A stretch of 64,000 bases of DNA from Harmonia axyridis (GCF_914767665.1 NC_059502.1:32878812-32942811); one strand, 5' to 3'. Shown: positions 1-12,285, counted from the stretch's first letter. Translations and numbers: made by a program. The notes: a model not told the origin generated them from the letters alone.

Positions 1-331
1 TACCCAGTGTTCCCAACGGAGAAATATTGACTTTACTAGAAAAATTCCACAATATAAAGTTTATAAGTGAAGTTTATGTGTACCTTTTCTGGCTGCTACG
101 CCAGAAAGGCTTGTTTGGGACAATATTTCGCAAAAATTTCACCTTTTGGAAATAAAAACTATTGAAAGGTGGTTTTATGAACAAATTAACTGTGGCCGAG
201 TGTATAAATGAAGGCTTCGCTCCATTTTTGGAAATAGTCAGTGGAAGAATAATCTCTATGGCTGATAGTATTTTTGATATTAGCGGTATTTTTCTAGTAA
301 ACTCAATATTTCTCCGTTGGGAACACTGGGT
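1..331. mobile_element. Short TIR element (MITE) at the window edge
   Basis: Bases 1-45 and 287-331 are near-identical inverted repeats beginning TACCCAGTGTTCCC and differing by about one base. The outer TA on both sides suggests a TA target duplication with an element of about 327 bp, which would fit the Tc1/mariner superfamily. The left flank is outside the window, so the duplication cannot be confirmed. The interior has no convincing coding capacity; the 101-residue frame crossing it (162-467) runs through the right TIR into a different repeat and is not a gene. Confidence 0.7.
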
Positions 332-415
332 AGTTGGTATTGTCGCACAACAATATGACGACGGTGAATATGGTCAATTGAGTGTTCTCTTTCAACGGCA
401 AATAGGGATAAGCAG

Positions 416-625
416 CATGGGCGCCCGCAGAAATTTTTCTCAGGGGGGGCAAAATGAAAATTACTGAAAAACGATAAGGCGTCCATGATTGTCATTGAAA
501 ACCGGAAAATTGTTGTGAATCCATTAATTTCCTTTTTTCCATGTCCTTAGGATTGAGGAAGTAATATTGAGGTTGTTGTGCTGAAAAATGAGGCAACCAA
601 AATCCCCCCCCTGCGGGCGCCCATG
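416..625. mobile_element. hAT-type MITE, copy 1
   Basis: A 210-bp element with 15-bp inverted termini, CATGGGCGCCCGCAG at the left and its complement at the right. It is flanked by the perfect 8-bp direct repeat ATAAGCAG (408-415 and 626-633). Eight-base target duplications are typical of hAT transposases, so this is inferred to be a non-autonomous hAT derivative. It contains G-runs and C-runs next to the termini and no coding frame. A second copy lies at 5373-5608. Confidence 0.88.
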
Positions 626-984
626 ATAAGCAGTAAGCACAGCTGTTACAGGGCTCTAGGAATAATACAATTAATTTGGTCTAGGCGAATGGGTACTTAG
701 GTTTGTTCTTCGCCGTAACTGGTTTGAAAATTAATTCATCGAAAGTAAGAAATATAATACAAAAATTAATTCTGAGAAGTTCGAAATTGAGGGTTGACAA
801 ATTCAAATTGAATTTTCAAATATGTTGAGCCCACCCTATTATAAAAAGATAATCACACTTCTCTGGACAGATTTGGCTTAGTTGCTATTTAGGCACAAAC
901 TTGAATTATTTTGAATCATAAGCCATTAATATTTGTCGCTCTATCAATTTCTAGCCTTTAAATCAAATTTTTTTAGTAATCTGG

Positions 985-1520
985 ATGCCATTTGATTATG
1001 CCATTTTTAGAAATGACTCGGTCTGAAGATATTGCTTTGTGACTTGGGGAGCAATTGGAATTAATTAGTAGCTGTCGAACTATCGGAATAATTTCATTCT
1101 GTAGAAAGTAGAAGCAGTGTTTAGGTTGCCATCGATGTTTTAAGCTGTCATTCCGCAGTATATTTTTGAGGATACTGAACATGCGCAGAATTACTTAGAT
1201 GCTTATTCTTCCTAGAACAATATATTACTACTGATGGGTTATATTTTATTTTCAAGGAAAACGATTACCTATCAGTGAATAAAATATTGCTTGAAAATGA
1301 ACAAATTTTATTTTTTTTGGCATCATCGTATGACAAAATTCCATAGGTACGTTTAATTTTGTCCTATGAAGAATTTTTTGATTTGTTCGAACCATATAAT
1401 ATCGGTAACCATTCCTCTTCAAAATATTCCGAACACTTTTATCGCTCATATCTACTTTTTCAGAAACTTGTTCACTCTAAGAAAGTGCACTGTTTTCAAT
1501 ACCAGCACACACATCTGTTG
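985..1520 (-). pseudogene. Tc1/IS630-type transposase relic
   Basis: The minus strand carries scattered pieces of a transposase. First comes a helix-turn-helix stretch (VSEKVDMSDKSVRNILKRNG, about 1470-1411), then a run ending in MEFCHTMM that matches the region before the first catalytic Asp. In another frame ILFTD is followed by a YCSRKNKH / QYPQK pattern, and finally NEIIPIVRQLL and DRVISKNGIIKW. These are the ordered landmarks of insect DDE_3 transposases of the IS630-Tc1-mariner group. The stretch holding the second Asp (FQQDG in relatives) is missing and there are several frameshifts and stops, so it is an inactive fossil. Family assignment below superfamily is not possible. Confidence 0.7.
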
Positions 1521-4500
1521 AATTGATTGAAAATAGAATTTTAATGAAGAACTTGAAGCGTAATGAGAATATGTTTGAATTTTCTAATTCAATAAAATGA
1601 AGATTGATTGATATCCTATATTATTTTACCCTGAAACCTGAAATATACGCGGGCAGCCCAATGCTGAATACAACCGTACCCGATTGGAGGATGCCTGCAA
1701 GAGTTTGAGAATGAGTTAGCAGAACAAACCCGTGCGCATTTGAATTACGTGCTGCCTTCAATTGTAGGTATTATACATGGAATCGAGAATACGCGCCCCG
1801 GTCAATAACACGCCATATGAAGTTTGCTAATTTTATCAATCAATACATAATTATTAATATTTTTCATTTCTTATTGAGCATTATACAAATATTATAATCA
1901 ATAATTTTTTCAATTAAATATCAATTTATTTAATATCTTAAATTTGTGGTTATAGAATTGTTAAGGTAAAATAGTTTAATTATTTTTAATGCTTCAATGT
2001 ATACTGATAAGTTCTCAAATAAATAAAAAAAAACTTATTAAGTAATGTTTCCATTAAAAATATCATTCTATACATTAATGGAAAAAAACAATGAATATAA
2101 AGTAATACCTGATGATAAGAACAGAAAATTATTAATAATAGAAAAGGATTCTGCAATAACTTCATATGGCTGCGCTCTCTACCCTCTATCTCGAAAAAAC
2201 GATTCAACGTATAGAAAAACTTTCGAAACGAAAGTTGTGATGATTTTTTTTCTACAATATTGATAATGAAAGCAAATAGGAAAAAGCCAATAGGAAACGA
2301 TATATTTGAAAAACTATAAAAAAAACTTTTCTTGTGACCTTTGACCTTTGATTCAATAGCCGCGATACCCTACCATGAGAAGATTTTGAAACAACTTTTA
2401 GGAAGTCAAAATACAAGTTTATACGAGTTTATAGCTGGGTATCCCAAACTCTGAGACTAGTCGGTAATAGCTTTTTACTAAGATGACTGGACTAAAACGC
2501 CTGTCGATCTCAAACGGTGTAATCGGCATGAATTAAAAAAATAGGTAGATACTAAAAAATCAAACATTGATTAGCTAATGAATGTTTATTTCTTGAACGG
2601 AGCAAGTGGCCATTAGTTAACATAAAATGTCAATTCTGAAATCCTAATAGAAATTATATACTCACTCCGCATTCCATAAAAGCAGAATCTCTCGCAGAAC
2701 TCATTGCTCACTATGAAGAATACGGAATAGGGATATTTGGTTTTCTGAAAAGAAAAAAAAATTAGAAGGCTTTTTCACATTTTTCCATGATTCAATGTTA
2801 AATAATATCGTTCAAAAATTATAAGAAATTTATTAACCTAAACAATGTTTAAAAAGTAGCGCCTTGTAGTGATAACCATGTTTTTCTATTGTTCGGGTAT
2901 ATTGAATGTCATTGAAATACTTGAGCTAAGTCGTTCAAATATTATGATTTTATATTCACTACGAACGATTTATTTTTATTTTAAATACAGCTGGCAGTAA
3001 ATCAAAAAACTTTTGAGTGGCAAGGAAACTTTTATTAAGAAAAATATTTTGATTGTCTTGTTTGAGATGAGATAATATTAATATTTTTCATTTATTTATC
3101 GCATTGATTAAACTGGGCTTTCATGAAAACTTTTGATTCGAGGCGGACAACTTTTAAGATCAAATTCAGAACCACATTGCTTCAAGCCTAAGTGTTAAAA
3201 CACCAACTAATACATTTTGCATAGGAAAGATGGGGTCAGTGATACTTCATTTGAAAGGTCTTTCTACCTTGAGTTCAGCCTATTACTTCTTTTCTGTTTC
3301 ATTTGATCCATTCATCGAGATATTCAAATTTAAATTTTGTACAATACTTGTCAAATCATCAGGATCTATGTGAACTAATAAAATTTTTACCAATTTATTC
3401 TGTTATTACGAATATTACGATGATCATTGATGATTGTCATACGCTAGACAACAAAATAATTGCTAATGGTCTACTCCACTATAATATAATAATACAAAAT
3501 ATATCAAAGACTCCACCGATGGACTATTACCAGAATTTAAAATAATTGCTGTTTATAACTTTCATTACCATTTAAGGTAAAAATGGGTTATTCCTTGGCA
3601 GAAAGACTTGAACTTATTTCTTAATCTTACAAAATAACGAATGCGAGAATTTTAAAGCAGATTTATTTAATGAAGTGCACCCAGAAAAGCACGTCCATAG
3701 AAAGTAGGTATTAGCATAGTTATACTATGGTATTAGCTTGTACGAAAACTTTACCACTCAATTTTTTTCTCTGGATCCATCTAAAATTGAAGCTATGCAA
3801 CTAGTATCATTGGAGGAGACGACGAATTATAGAAGAATGTAAAAAAAATAAGGCCAATAATGCTGCAAAACGTGCGGACTAGATTCGAGCAGAATTTCTA
3901 TGTATGGGCAAAGGAGCAGGACCGTCTGAAAATTTAATTTGATATTTATTGTATTTTAGAAGTAACTTATTCTCTTAAGATAATTGAAATCGGATCTATG
4001 TTCTCTGTTTCCATAATGTTTTTTTGTTGAACTTACATGACCTTTCATATGGCAATGTTTGAATGATTGTTGGTGAGCTAATAAATCACACTGTATAATA
4101 GCAATATGGTGAAATGGTTCGAAAATTGCTGACAGATGCTGATATAAACCTATGTATGTATTGAGGTTATAGTTCCAAAGATTTGGATTCTTTCTTCCAA
4201 AATTAATTCATTTTTCTAAATCAAGGAACAAGAACTATGAATGCAAGTGATTTTTTCACGGCTAATAGCCATACAAATCCAGTTGTCATCGATAATAATC
4301 ATTTCAGTTTGATATGAATCTGATTAAATTAAAGAAATGTATTTTCCTATATCATCCTGAATATTATGATCATATTCTATCAAGAAACATTTGTAACTCT
4401 ATATGACAATAGCTTGAAACAACCGGATATCTTTTCCCCATTCACATGCGAGAAAATTACTCTCATCGAAGCAATAACATGGTTATACAAGTATAAAAAA

Positions 4501-5372
4501 AGGAACATTATCTCATGATTATCCCTAATTGTCGTAATAATATACAGAAAATTTCCATCCTGAAAATAACTCATCTCTCAATTCTGGTAATTAAATAAAT
4601 TCCCCTTCCAGAAATTCAATGAAATAACATATCTTCAAGGAGTGTATCAATCTTTCCCAACCAAATTTACTCAAAGAAACAATTATTATATTTCACTAAT
4701 ACTTCATTACTTACATCACAAATATGTTTTTCTTGATGAATTTCTAGTGTGAAAAGTTTATTTTTCAATAGAATGCAAAAAACATTCAAATGAAAATACA
4801 GGACTTTTGGTTTATTATTTTCAATAATGGAAATCGGTCATGAAAAAAACACAACCCCCTTTTCTAATTTTCCCAGTACCTATATGTTTTGATTTATGTA
4901 AAATCTAAAAATCGAATCCATCCAATTCTTAGACCTTTTATTGTGAAGTTAAACGTTTTCAAAAGTGACGCAATCTACGTTTTTTGTATTCTTGCTGAAG
5001 AGTTTAAAAAATATCTTTTTGTCAGCACATTCTACCAATAAAAAAAAGCCACCAATGCATATATTCTGTTCTGATCTTTTTTGATAGATAGAATGACTTT
5101 TATTAGTTACCGCGTTTGTTGCTAGATCAGTAGATTATTTTGACTGGTAACTAAGATAAAAATAACAGTAAGTGAATAAGTTACTAAATATTAATCGAAA
5201 TAATGAAATAATTCTCAAAAAAATTAGATTTGAATACATGCAGAACAGCCGATTTCCCAGGCTTTTTGAATTTCTTTTTCTTCAGATGATTCGATATCGC
5301 TCATCTCTCAATTATGTAAAGAAGTAAGAAGTAAATTAAGTTGATTTTATTGTCACTTTGATAACCTACAAC
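1521..5372. other. AT-rich intergenic DNA
   Basis: No convincing gene. The frames at 2045-2263 (+) and 1986-2207 (-) overlap each other and look random. A perfect DR1-type hexamer pair sits at 2335-2347. Bases 3234-3330 contain a repeat-like phrase (TGATACTTCATTTGAAAGGT and a following TCGAGATATTC) that is also found in diverged form inside the MITE at 17954-18309, so this is probably an old transposon fragment. Confidence 0.5.
2335..2347 (-). promoter_or_regulatory. DR1 nuclear-receptor-type half-site pair
   Basis: The plus strand reads TGACCTTTGACCT, which is AGGTCAAAGGTCA on the minus strand: two perfect AGGTCA half-sites spaced by one base. DR1 is the textbook binding site for HNF4 and RXR/USP-type receptors. 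No gene is visible nearby and a 13-mer can occur by chance in 64 kb only rarely, so function is open. Confidence 0.3.
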
Positions 5373-5608
5373 CATGGGCGCCCGCAGAAATTTTTCTCAG
5401 GGGGGGCTAAATGAAAATGATTGAAAAACGATAAGGCGTCCATGATTGTCATTGAAAACCGGAAAATTGTTGTGAATCCATAACTTTCCGTTTTTCCTTG
5501 CCCTTTGGATTGAGAAGTTATAGTGAGGGTGTTGTGCTGAAAAATGAGGCAATCAAAATTTCAGGGGGGGCCATGGCCTCCCCTGGCCCCCCCCTGCGGG
5601 CGCTCATG
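5373..5608. mobile_element. hAT-type MITE, copy 2
   Basis: Second copy of the 416-625 family, same orientation, 236 bp, with the same CATGGGCGCCCGCAG terminus and a one-base variant right end. It is flanked by a perfect 8-bp direct repeat CCTACAAC (5365-5372 and 5609-5616). The interior is about 85-90% alike between the copies, but this copy has an extra GC-rich segment near the right end (GGGGGGGCCATGG). Overlapping frames at 5498-5806 are products of this repeat and are not genes. Confidence 0.9.
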
Positions 5609-5616
5609 CCTACAAC

Positions 5617-7055
5617 AAATAAGCTTTCATCACCAAATCAATACCTTCCTCTCATTATATTCCTACACAGAATTGACATTAAAGTTATTTTATTGTATCT
5701 CGGTCGTTTCGACAATAATAACTATTGTCTTCGATCCTTTTTGTTCTCGATAATTAATATACTTTCCGCACGCATAGGCATGCGGAAAGTGAATAGCAAA
5801 TATTAAAGGGTCGCATCAATCATTAAATTTTGGCATGTCTCTATGCGCCAATCATAATATTCAAACGTTTCTGTATGCTGCTGAGCGCACAAAAATATAA
5901 TTTCCTGTAACGTCAGTCGAAAACTCTCCGTGGAAGTGTTTCATTTACTCTAGTAGGAAAAATATTGTTCCAACTCATGTGGAAAGTGTCTTTTCCGCAC
6001 TCGACAGCTTGACCGAACTCCGCTTCGTGTCCTTCGGTCAACTGCAGTCTCTTGCGCAAAAGTATCACTTTCCACACTTGTTAGAAAAATATGTAACTAT
6101 TTATTGATGGTAGGGTATTACTTTTAAATGGTCATGGATCCATATGACATGATATTTTTGAATATTTTTCCAAAACGCATAAAATAACGCATACACACAT
6201 ATTGTACAAAATTTTCATCTCGGGATTGAAAATATCAACTAAAACTTCTCATCCAAATGTATTCAATCGTCTGCAATAATCCGTCCCTAGTTCGTAAACC
6301 GATTAAGGTATTGCATCATTCAGTCTGAGTTGAATCGAAGTCATTTCTGAGAGTTTGATTTGCTTTCTTTCGTTGAATGTAACAATAGTACACCGATCTA
6401 AACTTGGAGAATCATTATGCATTATAGATATATAAGAATTGTTCATTCTGAAAAGTAAATATAGCATTCGATTTATTGTTTCACATGGTGAATTTTTTTG
6501 GATTGAAAACAAACAAATTTTTCGAAAAGGTTTATTAGTTTCAAACTGATACTCAATTTTTCAAGACTCTAAAGGATTTCACATTATACCTGAAAATATT
6601 TCAAAAGAAATCACATGTATCGAATAGGTACTATTGATTTGTTAGCTATGCTATAGATGTAAGGGTTTGGTATATCAGATTAATCTCGAACAAATTCAAA
6701 ATTTTCTGTTAACATTCTTTGAACATTTAAGCCATAATTATAACAAGCACTCGAATTCTAATAATTTCAAAATGTGAACTAAAAATTTCACACAGGCTAA
6801 AAATATATTTTCTTGAAATATTTAAAAATTTAATTAGTGTTTAATAAATCCAAATGATCTGGGTCTACAATAAAATATTCAATATATTTCAGATACCCGA
6901 TACCTGATACAATTCTGTATCAAGAATGTTTTTATTCATGAAATAAAATAAAACAAGATTATGCTGATTAAAACCTCTTTTGACCATTTCAAGATCATTC
7001 TCAATCAATAAATGTTTTTATATTATAGTAGAGCAATATTTGATGGAAAGTGCTA
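5617..7055. other. Intergenic DNA with small foldbacks
   Basis: No gene seen. A 10-bp hairpin with a 10-base loop (ACTTTCCGCA arm) lies at 5761-5790. A larger imperfect foldback at about 5967-6093 is bounded by TGTGGAAAGTG and its complement and has a GC-richer core (TTCCGCACTCGACAGCTTGA). A diverged relative of that core occurs around 17838-17890. Confidence 0.4.
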
Positions 7056-7300
7056 TTACACTTCGCAGAATGATGGAGATGAGATATTTACATTTATGGT
7101 TTCTGGGGAGTAAGTGATAACCGTTTTTTTGTCTTCTACAAATTTGTTCCGTTTCAACTGTTTCCCACATCTCGCGCCATTCGAATTTCGAACACTATCC
7201 GATTCACATTGATGGCAAACTTGTACAACATTCAATTGCACAAATTCAGAATTCATTTCGATAGAACAGGCCAAAACGAAAAATATTATTTACCGAAAAC
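7056..7300 (-). CDS. Possible small Cys-containing secreted-type ORF
   Basis: An open frame of about 75 residues on the minus strand begins with hydrophobic IIFFVLACS and then has a polar body with cysteines in VCHQC, ARCGK and SFCEV. The composition differs from the surrounding AT-rich noise. However, no ATG precedes the hydrophobic stretch in frame; the first in-frame ATG lies after it. The signal-peptide reading would therefore need an upstream exon. A TATAAA-like element is present about 100 bases upstream at about 7388-7395. No family is recognised and this may be chance. Confidence 0.2.
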
Positions 7301-7668
7301 TGATTCACTTCCGTCGTTATTGTATTGTTACTGAAGATGATAACTCCAAAGCACTAATTGTAGGTACCATTCAACCTTGCGATTTTATAAATTGCGCAAG
7401 CTCTGTTTAGGTTTTTATACACACTTATGTCTACAATAGGTCGGCAACCTTTATAAAAGTTCCTGTTTGAAATCACCTTAAACGATAAGAGAAAGTGTAA
7501 ATCGACAATTTTGTTTTAGTCAAACTGATTGAACCTATATTTATGAATGACCCATTCAGTAGAATGATGCTGCAAAAAAATCAGAATATTTGCACCATAT
7601 AACTCTCAGAAATTGTTTTAGAGAGATCGGTATCTGATCAGCACAATTTTACACAGTTCTCTACCACT

Positions 7669-8064
7669 TCACAACTTTTTTTTTGTGTCACAGGAGTTTC
7701 GTGACCTGTTGATAATAAGATTTTTACTGCCTTTTTGAATTTTTAGAGAATTTTTTTTGGGAAATTGTATAATGCCTAAATTTTTTTCTGTACTTCTGAC
7801 AGGAACATGTGGATTTGCGTTGAAATAAGTTGAGACATTCAAAATGTTATCTTCTTTTGAAGTCACAAGCTTCGACAAAGTTCGTTCCGTTATAAGTTTT
7901 GATCCATTACAGAACTGAATTTTTCTGCAAGCGTACAAATTGTTCAGTGGTTTTAAGTCAGGATACATCTCATTAAACATTCTGCATGCTCTTGCTACAA
8001 TTTGATCGCATTGGTCGTAAAGAATGAATAATTTCTTCAAAATCATTCGTACAATTATTTCCAA
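7669..8064 (-). pseudogene. DUF4817-like N-terminus of a transposase
   Basis: A 131-codon frame whose first 95 residues follow the DUF4817/helix-turn-helix pattern common at the start of insect Tc1-like transposases. It has an LFILYDQC-type opening, ACRMFNEMYPDLKPL (relatives have aRlynErYPdR), a spacer, then ILNVSTYFNANPHVPVRS, resembling the 'NPH.S.R.I' helix-turn-helix lead. After NLGI the frame becomes Lys/Ser-rich and no longer matches, and no DDE domain follows downstream. It is therefore inferred to be a truncated transposon relic rather than a host exon. Confidence 0.5.
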
Positions 8065-9264
8065 CCAATTGAATCATTCAATCCCGGTTAATGAATTTAA
8101 AAATACTTTACAATCCATGTCGATTTCAAGATTATAGTAATCTTTTACGGCATCTCACTTTTTACATTTTATTCACTTATCATTGCCATTTGCAATGAAA
8201 AATTTTTAAAACTTAATGATATTTCTTAAAACAAAATTTTCGAGCCCCTTCAGCATCTTTACTGATCAATTTGTTTTTATTCATACAAATAACACCTCTA
8301 TTTTCGAAGAAAAACACGGTTCTAAAGGAAATAATTCTATAATCCTTTATTAGTGACTAGCCTACTTAGCATTTTGTATGAATAATTTGTAAAGTTGAGA
8401 ATATTTCAAAGAAGAGTAAATAATTGAAATATTTATATTTTTATATTTATACTAGTTGAATCATAAAACACTATCCTGTCGAAAATTCTGAATTCTGGTC
8501 GCGCATTCAATTCCGAAAAATGTTATCATTATGAATTTAATCTCAATGAACTCTAATGAACACATTTGCTTTTTTGATCAAATTTGAATAATGTTTATTT
8601 CCAGCCAGCTGAATTGAAAATGGTGTAATTAATCTGATTTCGTTATCTTCATATGGATTGATTAATTTCGGAATAAAATTGGATTCACTTCACCCAAAAT
8701 TGTTAAAGCACAAGGAATGAAAATTATTTCATAAAGTTATATAATTGTGTACTTTTTTGAAAAAATGTACACACGTTTATGTAAAAAAATTGTTTAGTTT
8801 TCCACAATAATGTATAGAACATTCGAACGCAATAAATACTTTTTTAACTTTAATTTTTCTCTGAAAATCACTGATGATAGATAAAATTGAAATTGTTCAA
8901 TTCAAACGAAGATCATTTATTGCAATCAAATTCTACCTTTGCTTGCCCGATCAAATCGTAACGGCTTGAGAAATAAACCGAAACGTGGAATTGAACATAC
9001 AAAAAATTAATCGATTTTAAACGTTATTTATACCTAGCCACTTTAAAGGAAGCAAATGACACGTAAAAAGAGCTTGGCAGCTTTATCTCCGTCCATTCTA
9101 CTTCGCAATGGTTCATAGATTCAGTCGGCGCTACTGAATAGTTATTCGCTTGCTACTGACCCTGGTGAACATGATAAATATTGGCGGACAATCAATCTCA
9201 GGGATTTGTAGTCATTTTCCACCATAATAATGGATCTTGACTGACAGGAATACGTTTTTCTGAA
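8065..9264. other. AT-rich intergenic DNA, nothing recognised
   Basis: Both strands were read; no coding frame with family signature, no obvious terminal repeats and no tRNA-like boxes were found. Confidence 0.5.
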
Positions 9265-9463
9265 TTGTACCTATTTATCTAATAGTCCTTTCAATGTGAG
9301 AACTTTGTCCGAAGCCGCATGTTCGTCAAATGTCGTATTATCATCTTCATCGTTGCTATTTAACGATCTATCCGATAAAATTGTTGGGACACTGATATCA
9401 GTATTGCTAGATTGACAAGCTATTGGTGAAGACAATCTTGACCGTTTTTCTGCAGGAGCGTCA
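9265..9463 (-). CDS. Unidentified open frame without an ATG
   Basis: About 66 open codons on the minus strand ending in a TAG. They read as polar, Ser/Asp-rich sequence (VDAPAEKRSRLSSPIACQ early, then SNDEDDNTTFDEHAASDK and LKGLLDK at the end). Codon composition is less AT-biased than the flanks. It could be the last exon of a host gene or a fragment of a mobile-element protein. No acceptor with a strong pyrimidine tract stands out upstream and no family is recognised. Confidence 0.22.
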
Positions 9464-11440
9464 ACATTTTTATTTGCAAATTTATTTCAGTCATCAAGTG
9501 AACTGATCATTGGATTGAACCTGTTCTTTATTCTCTTCTACAAAAAATGTTTGAGGTCTCCGAATATTGAATTTAATTGGTACATTTAATTAGAGTTCCA
9601 AATTTTTCGTTTGTGTCTAGTTCTTTTTTTCATAATGTTAAATTCAATGTTTGTATTAATGGGATAGCTGATGAAATGCGGGTATTGTTATAGCTCAGAA
9701 TCCGGATAATCTCTTCAAAAGGATGTATAGCATGAGTTGAGGACTCCTCTGCGAAAATTTGGGGACAATATTCCATGGGGTAGTTTTTGAGGATTTTCTA
9801 CTTTCTGAAATTTTATATTATTTATATGTCGAATTATTCGTTGAACATTATTACTCTTTATTAACGGAAATAAACTGCTCTCCAACAAAATTGTGAATCG
9901 AATTCAGATGTATGTTGACGAGTGAATCATCTTTTTGTCTCTCAAATCGGACTTCTTTTCTCTAAACTCTTGCCTTATGCATAACGCACACGGGGATTCC
10001 TTCAAATTTTTTTTTCCTTGAAAGTGAGTAGAAGGCTCTCCATCGTATCGACTGGAAAAATTCTGAAGATACAAAAAAAATTTGGATTGTGCTTTCTCAA
10101 AATAAAAACGCTCTAGACGAGTCAACGTTTGGACAAGTGTCCACTATTGCTTTAGCTCTTCTATCCCTCCATTTTTGAGTCAACATTTCAAAGATAAGTT
10201 GAGCTGAGGAATAGATTATTCTTTGCAAGCACATTTCATTCAATGAAAATAGGGTGTGCTGCTTCTAAAGCTCCTCAAGGAATGAAAAATAATTCTGATG
10301 TAAACATGTATCAAGCTAGTGCAGAAAATAGTTCTGTCCTATATACAGTAATGTACCAAATCAACCTATCAAAATTTGGGGTATTTTTTAAAAAAAATCT
10401 CATGGTTTTGGGGAAATATTTAGCACCATGTATTTTCAATAAAGCAACATTGCAACCCAAGTCGAACCGACGAAGACAATACAGCACTCCGGTTTCAATA
10501 TCGCTTCGCTCAGTTATATATTTGTTTTTATTTATCGGTTTTCTCGGTGCAGTATTTGTTATTTGTTAAAAATAAAACTTTGAAATAGTTTCGATTTTCT
10601 CTTTCACCTTGAGAAAAAGTTCCTAAGCTTCCGCGCATCAGGAAAATAACGCATAAGAAAGTGCACAAATATTGTGTACCCTTTTAAGAAAAAATAACTG
10701 TCAAAAATGGAACAATTCAATAGAATTAGTACACAAACAAAACAGACAAAAATCTAAATATTTTCACGTAAGATTTCTGAACGTATTCCAGCAGTGTGCC
10801 TAAAGTTGACTGTTGTTTTTAAATTGTACAACCGTTTTTGAAATTAGACGTTTGTATTACTATTATTCCATCAATCGACAATCAATTCACTTCGCATATA
10901 TAATTGCATACCAATAGTTGATTATTACTCAATGAAATATATTCATCGTAATAATGGGTTAAAAACAAAATATAAATTCATTTTACAGCATGGTATCCTT
11001 CCTATATGTTGAATACGAGTGACTATTTCTATTCTAGACCTAGGTGTCCATTGAGTGAACGAATAATAGTTATTAGTCATTTCTTTCAAATCATTTCCAT
11101 ATAGTTTCGTAGACAAAGATCTACCGTAGGTGATGAGAGATTGAAAAGAATTCAATAGCCGACGATTTCGCATTTGATTTATTTATTTATCTGAATCAAC
11201 GAGAGAGTCGGCTTTCATTGAAATACAGTTGAGCATTTATGAAATCGACCTAAATACCGTCTATACGAATTATTTGCCGTATTTAATGATTGAATCCAAT
11301 TTGCATTATATTTCGTACAAATTTCGACCTGATTTTCATAATAGTTCACCACTGTAATTCATATGGAATCGTATAATTTGCATGAAATGTTGTAATTCGC
11401 GACAAACCTGTACCAAAATCAATACATAGCTCAAAATATT
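9464..11440. other. Intergenic DNA with one doubtful ORF
   Basis: The only frame of note is 10243-10569 (+, 108 residues), starting MKIGCAASKAPQG and ending in a hydrophobic segment (SVIYLFLFIGFLGAVFVIC). The start resembles acylated 'GCAASK' termini and the end resembles a tail anchor, but the middle is Lys/Asn-rich and unlike any family I know. I do not call it a gene. The rest is AT-rich without recognisable features. Confidence 0.3.
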
Positions 11441-11446
11441 GACAGT

Positions 11447-11548
11447 AAAGCGTCGTATTTATTTCGCTAGTGCTCGCAAATACTGCGTTTTACACTTGAC
11501 AAGTGTAGTAGCCAGTAGACTAGCCAAATGTGAGCGACGCTTTAATTT
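11447..11548. repeat. Small TIR/foldback element
   Basis: Bounded by TAAAGCGTCG on the left and CGACGCTTTA on the right, about 100 bp apart, with an inner palindrome ACACTTGACAAGTGT. No coding sequence. It looks like a very short MITE; target duplication is not clear. Confidence 0.45.
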
Positions 11549-11796
11549 CACCTATGCTATATAAAAATCATTCCTTGTTAATAATACCATATACGAATTA
11601 TTTGAAAATGGACTAGTTTTCATTTTTTTGTTAAGGATTAATTTTAAAAATTTAAGCAAAATGAAACAAAAATGTGGAAAAATCATTGAAATATCTCTAG
11701 AAATGAAAAAGTTATGGGACTTTGAAGTTGCGCTTGGAAGAATAATTTCATTTGTGTAAAGGATAACGAGGGTTTTTGTTCATAAAACAAAGCACA

Positions 11797-11906
11797 AAAG
11801 GATAAGGACAGTCCCTCACACTTTTTCACCGTACTGATGAGGGCCGAAAGCCCGAAACACGTGTCTACGGTTAGCATTTCTCTGTGAGGGACTGTCCTTA
11901 TCCTTT
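11797..11906. repeat. 24-bp perfect inverted repeat flanking the ribozyme
   Basis: Bases 11797-11820 and 11883-11906 are perfect reverse complements over 24 bp (AAAGGATAAGGACAG... on the left). They enclose 62 bases that hold the hammerhead fold at 11828-11871. In RNA the two arms would extend ribozyme stem I through an internal loop into a long clamp. Confidence 0.92.
11828..11871 (+). ncRNA. Hammerhead ribozyme (type I topology)
   Basis: All hammerhead core elements are present in order. Stem I is ACCGTA (11828-11833) pairing with TACGGT (11866-11871). The core box CTGATGA is 11834-11840. Stem II is GGGC with loop CGAAA closing on GCCC (11841-11853). The second core box GAAA is 11854-11857. 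Stem III is a loopless self-complementary ACACGTGT (11857-11864). The predicted cleavage site follows C11865, in the canonical GUC. Known Penelope-like-element, retrozyme and satellite hammerheads share this short palindromic stem III, which is thought to work as a dimer. The 24-bp inverted repeat outside would extend stem I. No PLE reverse transcriptase is visible nearby, so the parent element is unknown. Confidence 0.88.
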
Positions 11907-12285
11907 AATAATTTCATTGTACGTGTAAGTGTCGTGACGTCACACACTAGACGACTGGTATTCGCAGAGTGCTTACGAATTCGTTGGTGTACAATCACTT
12001 GTGCCGTCGTGTTTTCTTCGTTACACGATGGCTGAAATAACTTACTATATACATACATATCATTTCACGAGTTTATTGTAAACTGCATACTTACGACCAC
12101 TAAACTTAATATGTGTAAAACGGTATTCAATATTATAAATTATAAAGATTGAATGATTATTATTGATAAGAGTCAATCTTAATCAAAATATAACTCTCTG
12201 AAATTGTTAATTAAATTGAAAATGCTGCTTTGTATACTTATTTTAGAAAATTTATGACCACTTGTTGTTTTTGCTTTTTCCGTAG

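Noticed and set aside
2045..2263. Opposing open frames at 1986-2207 (-) and 2045-2263 (+)
   Set aside because: Overlapping AT-driven frames without motifs or splice signals.
5498..5806. 102-residue open frame with Pro/Gly-rich start
   Set aside because: It is read through the hAT-type MITE and its flank; the same repeat at 416-625 does not keep the frame.
7056..7274. Secreted Cys-rich peptide gene as a confident call
   Set aside because: The hydrophobic lead has no in-frame ATG and the cysteine pattern matches no family I know; kept only as a low-confidence feature.
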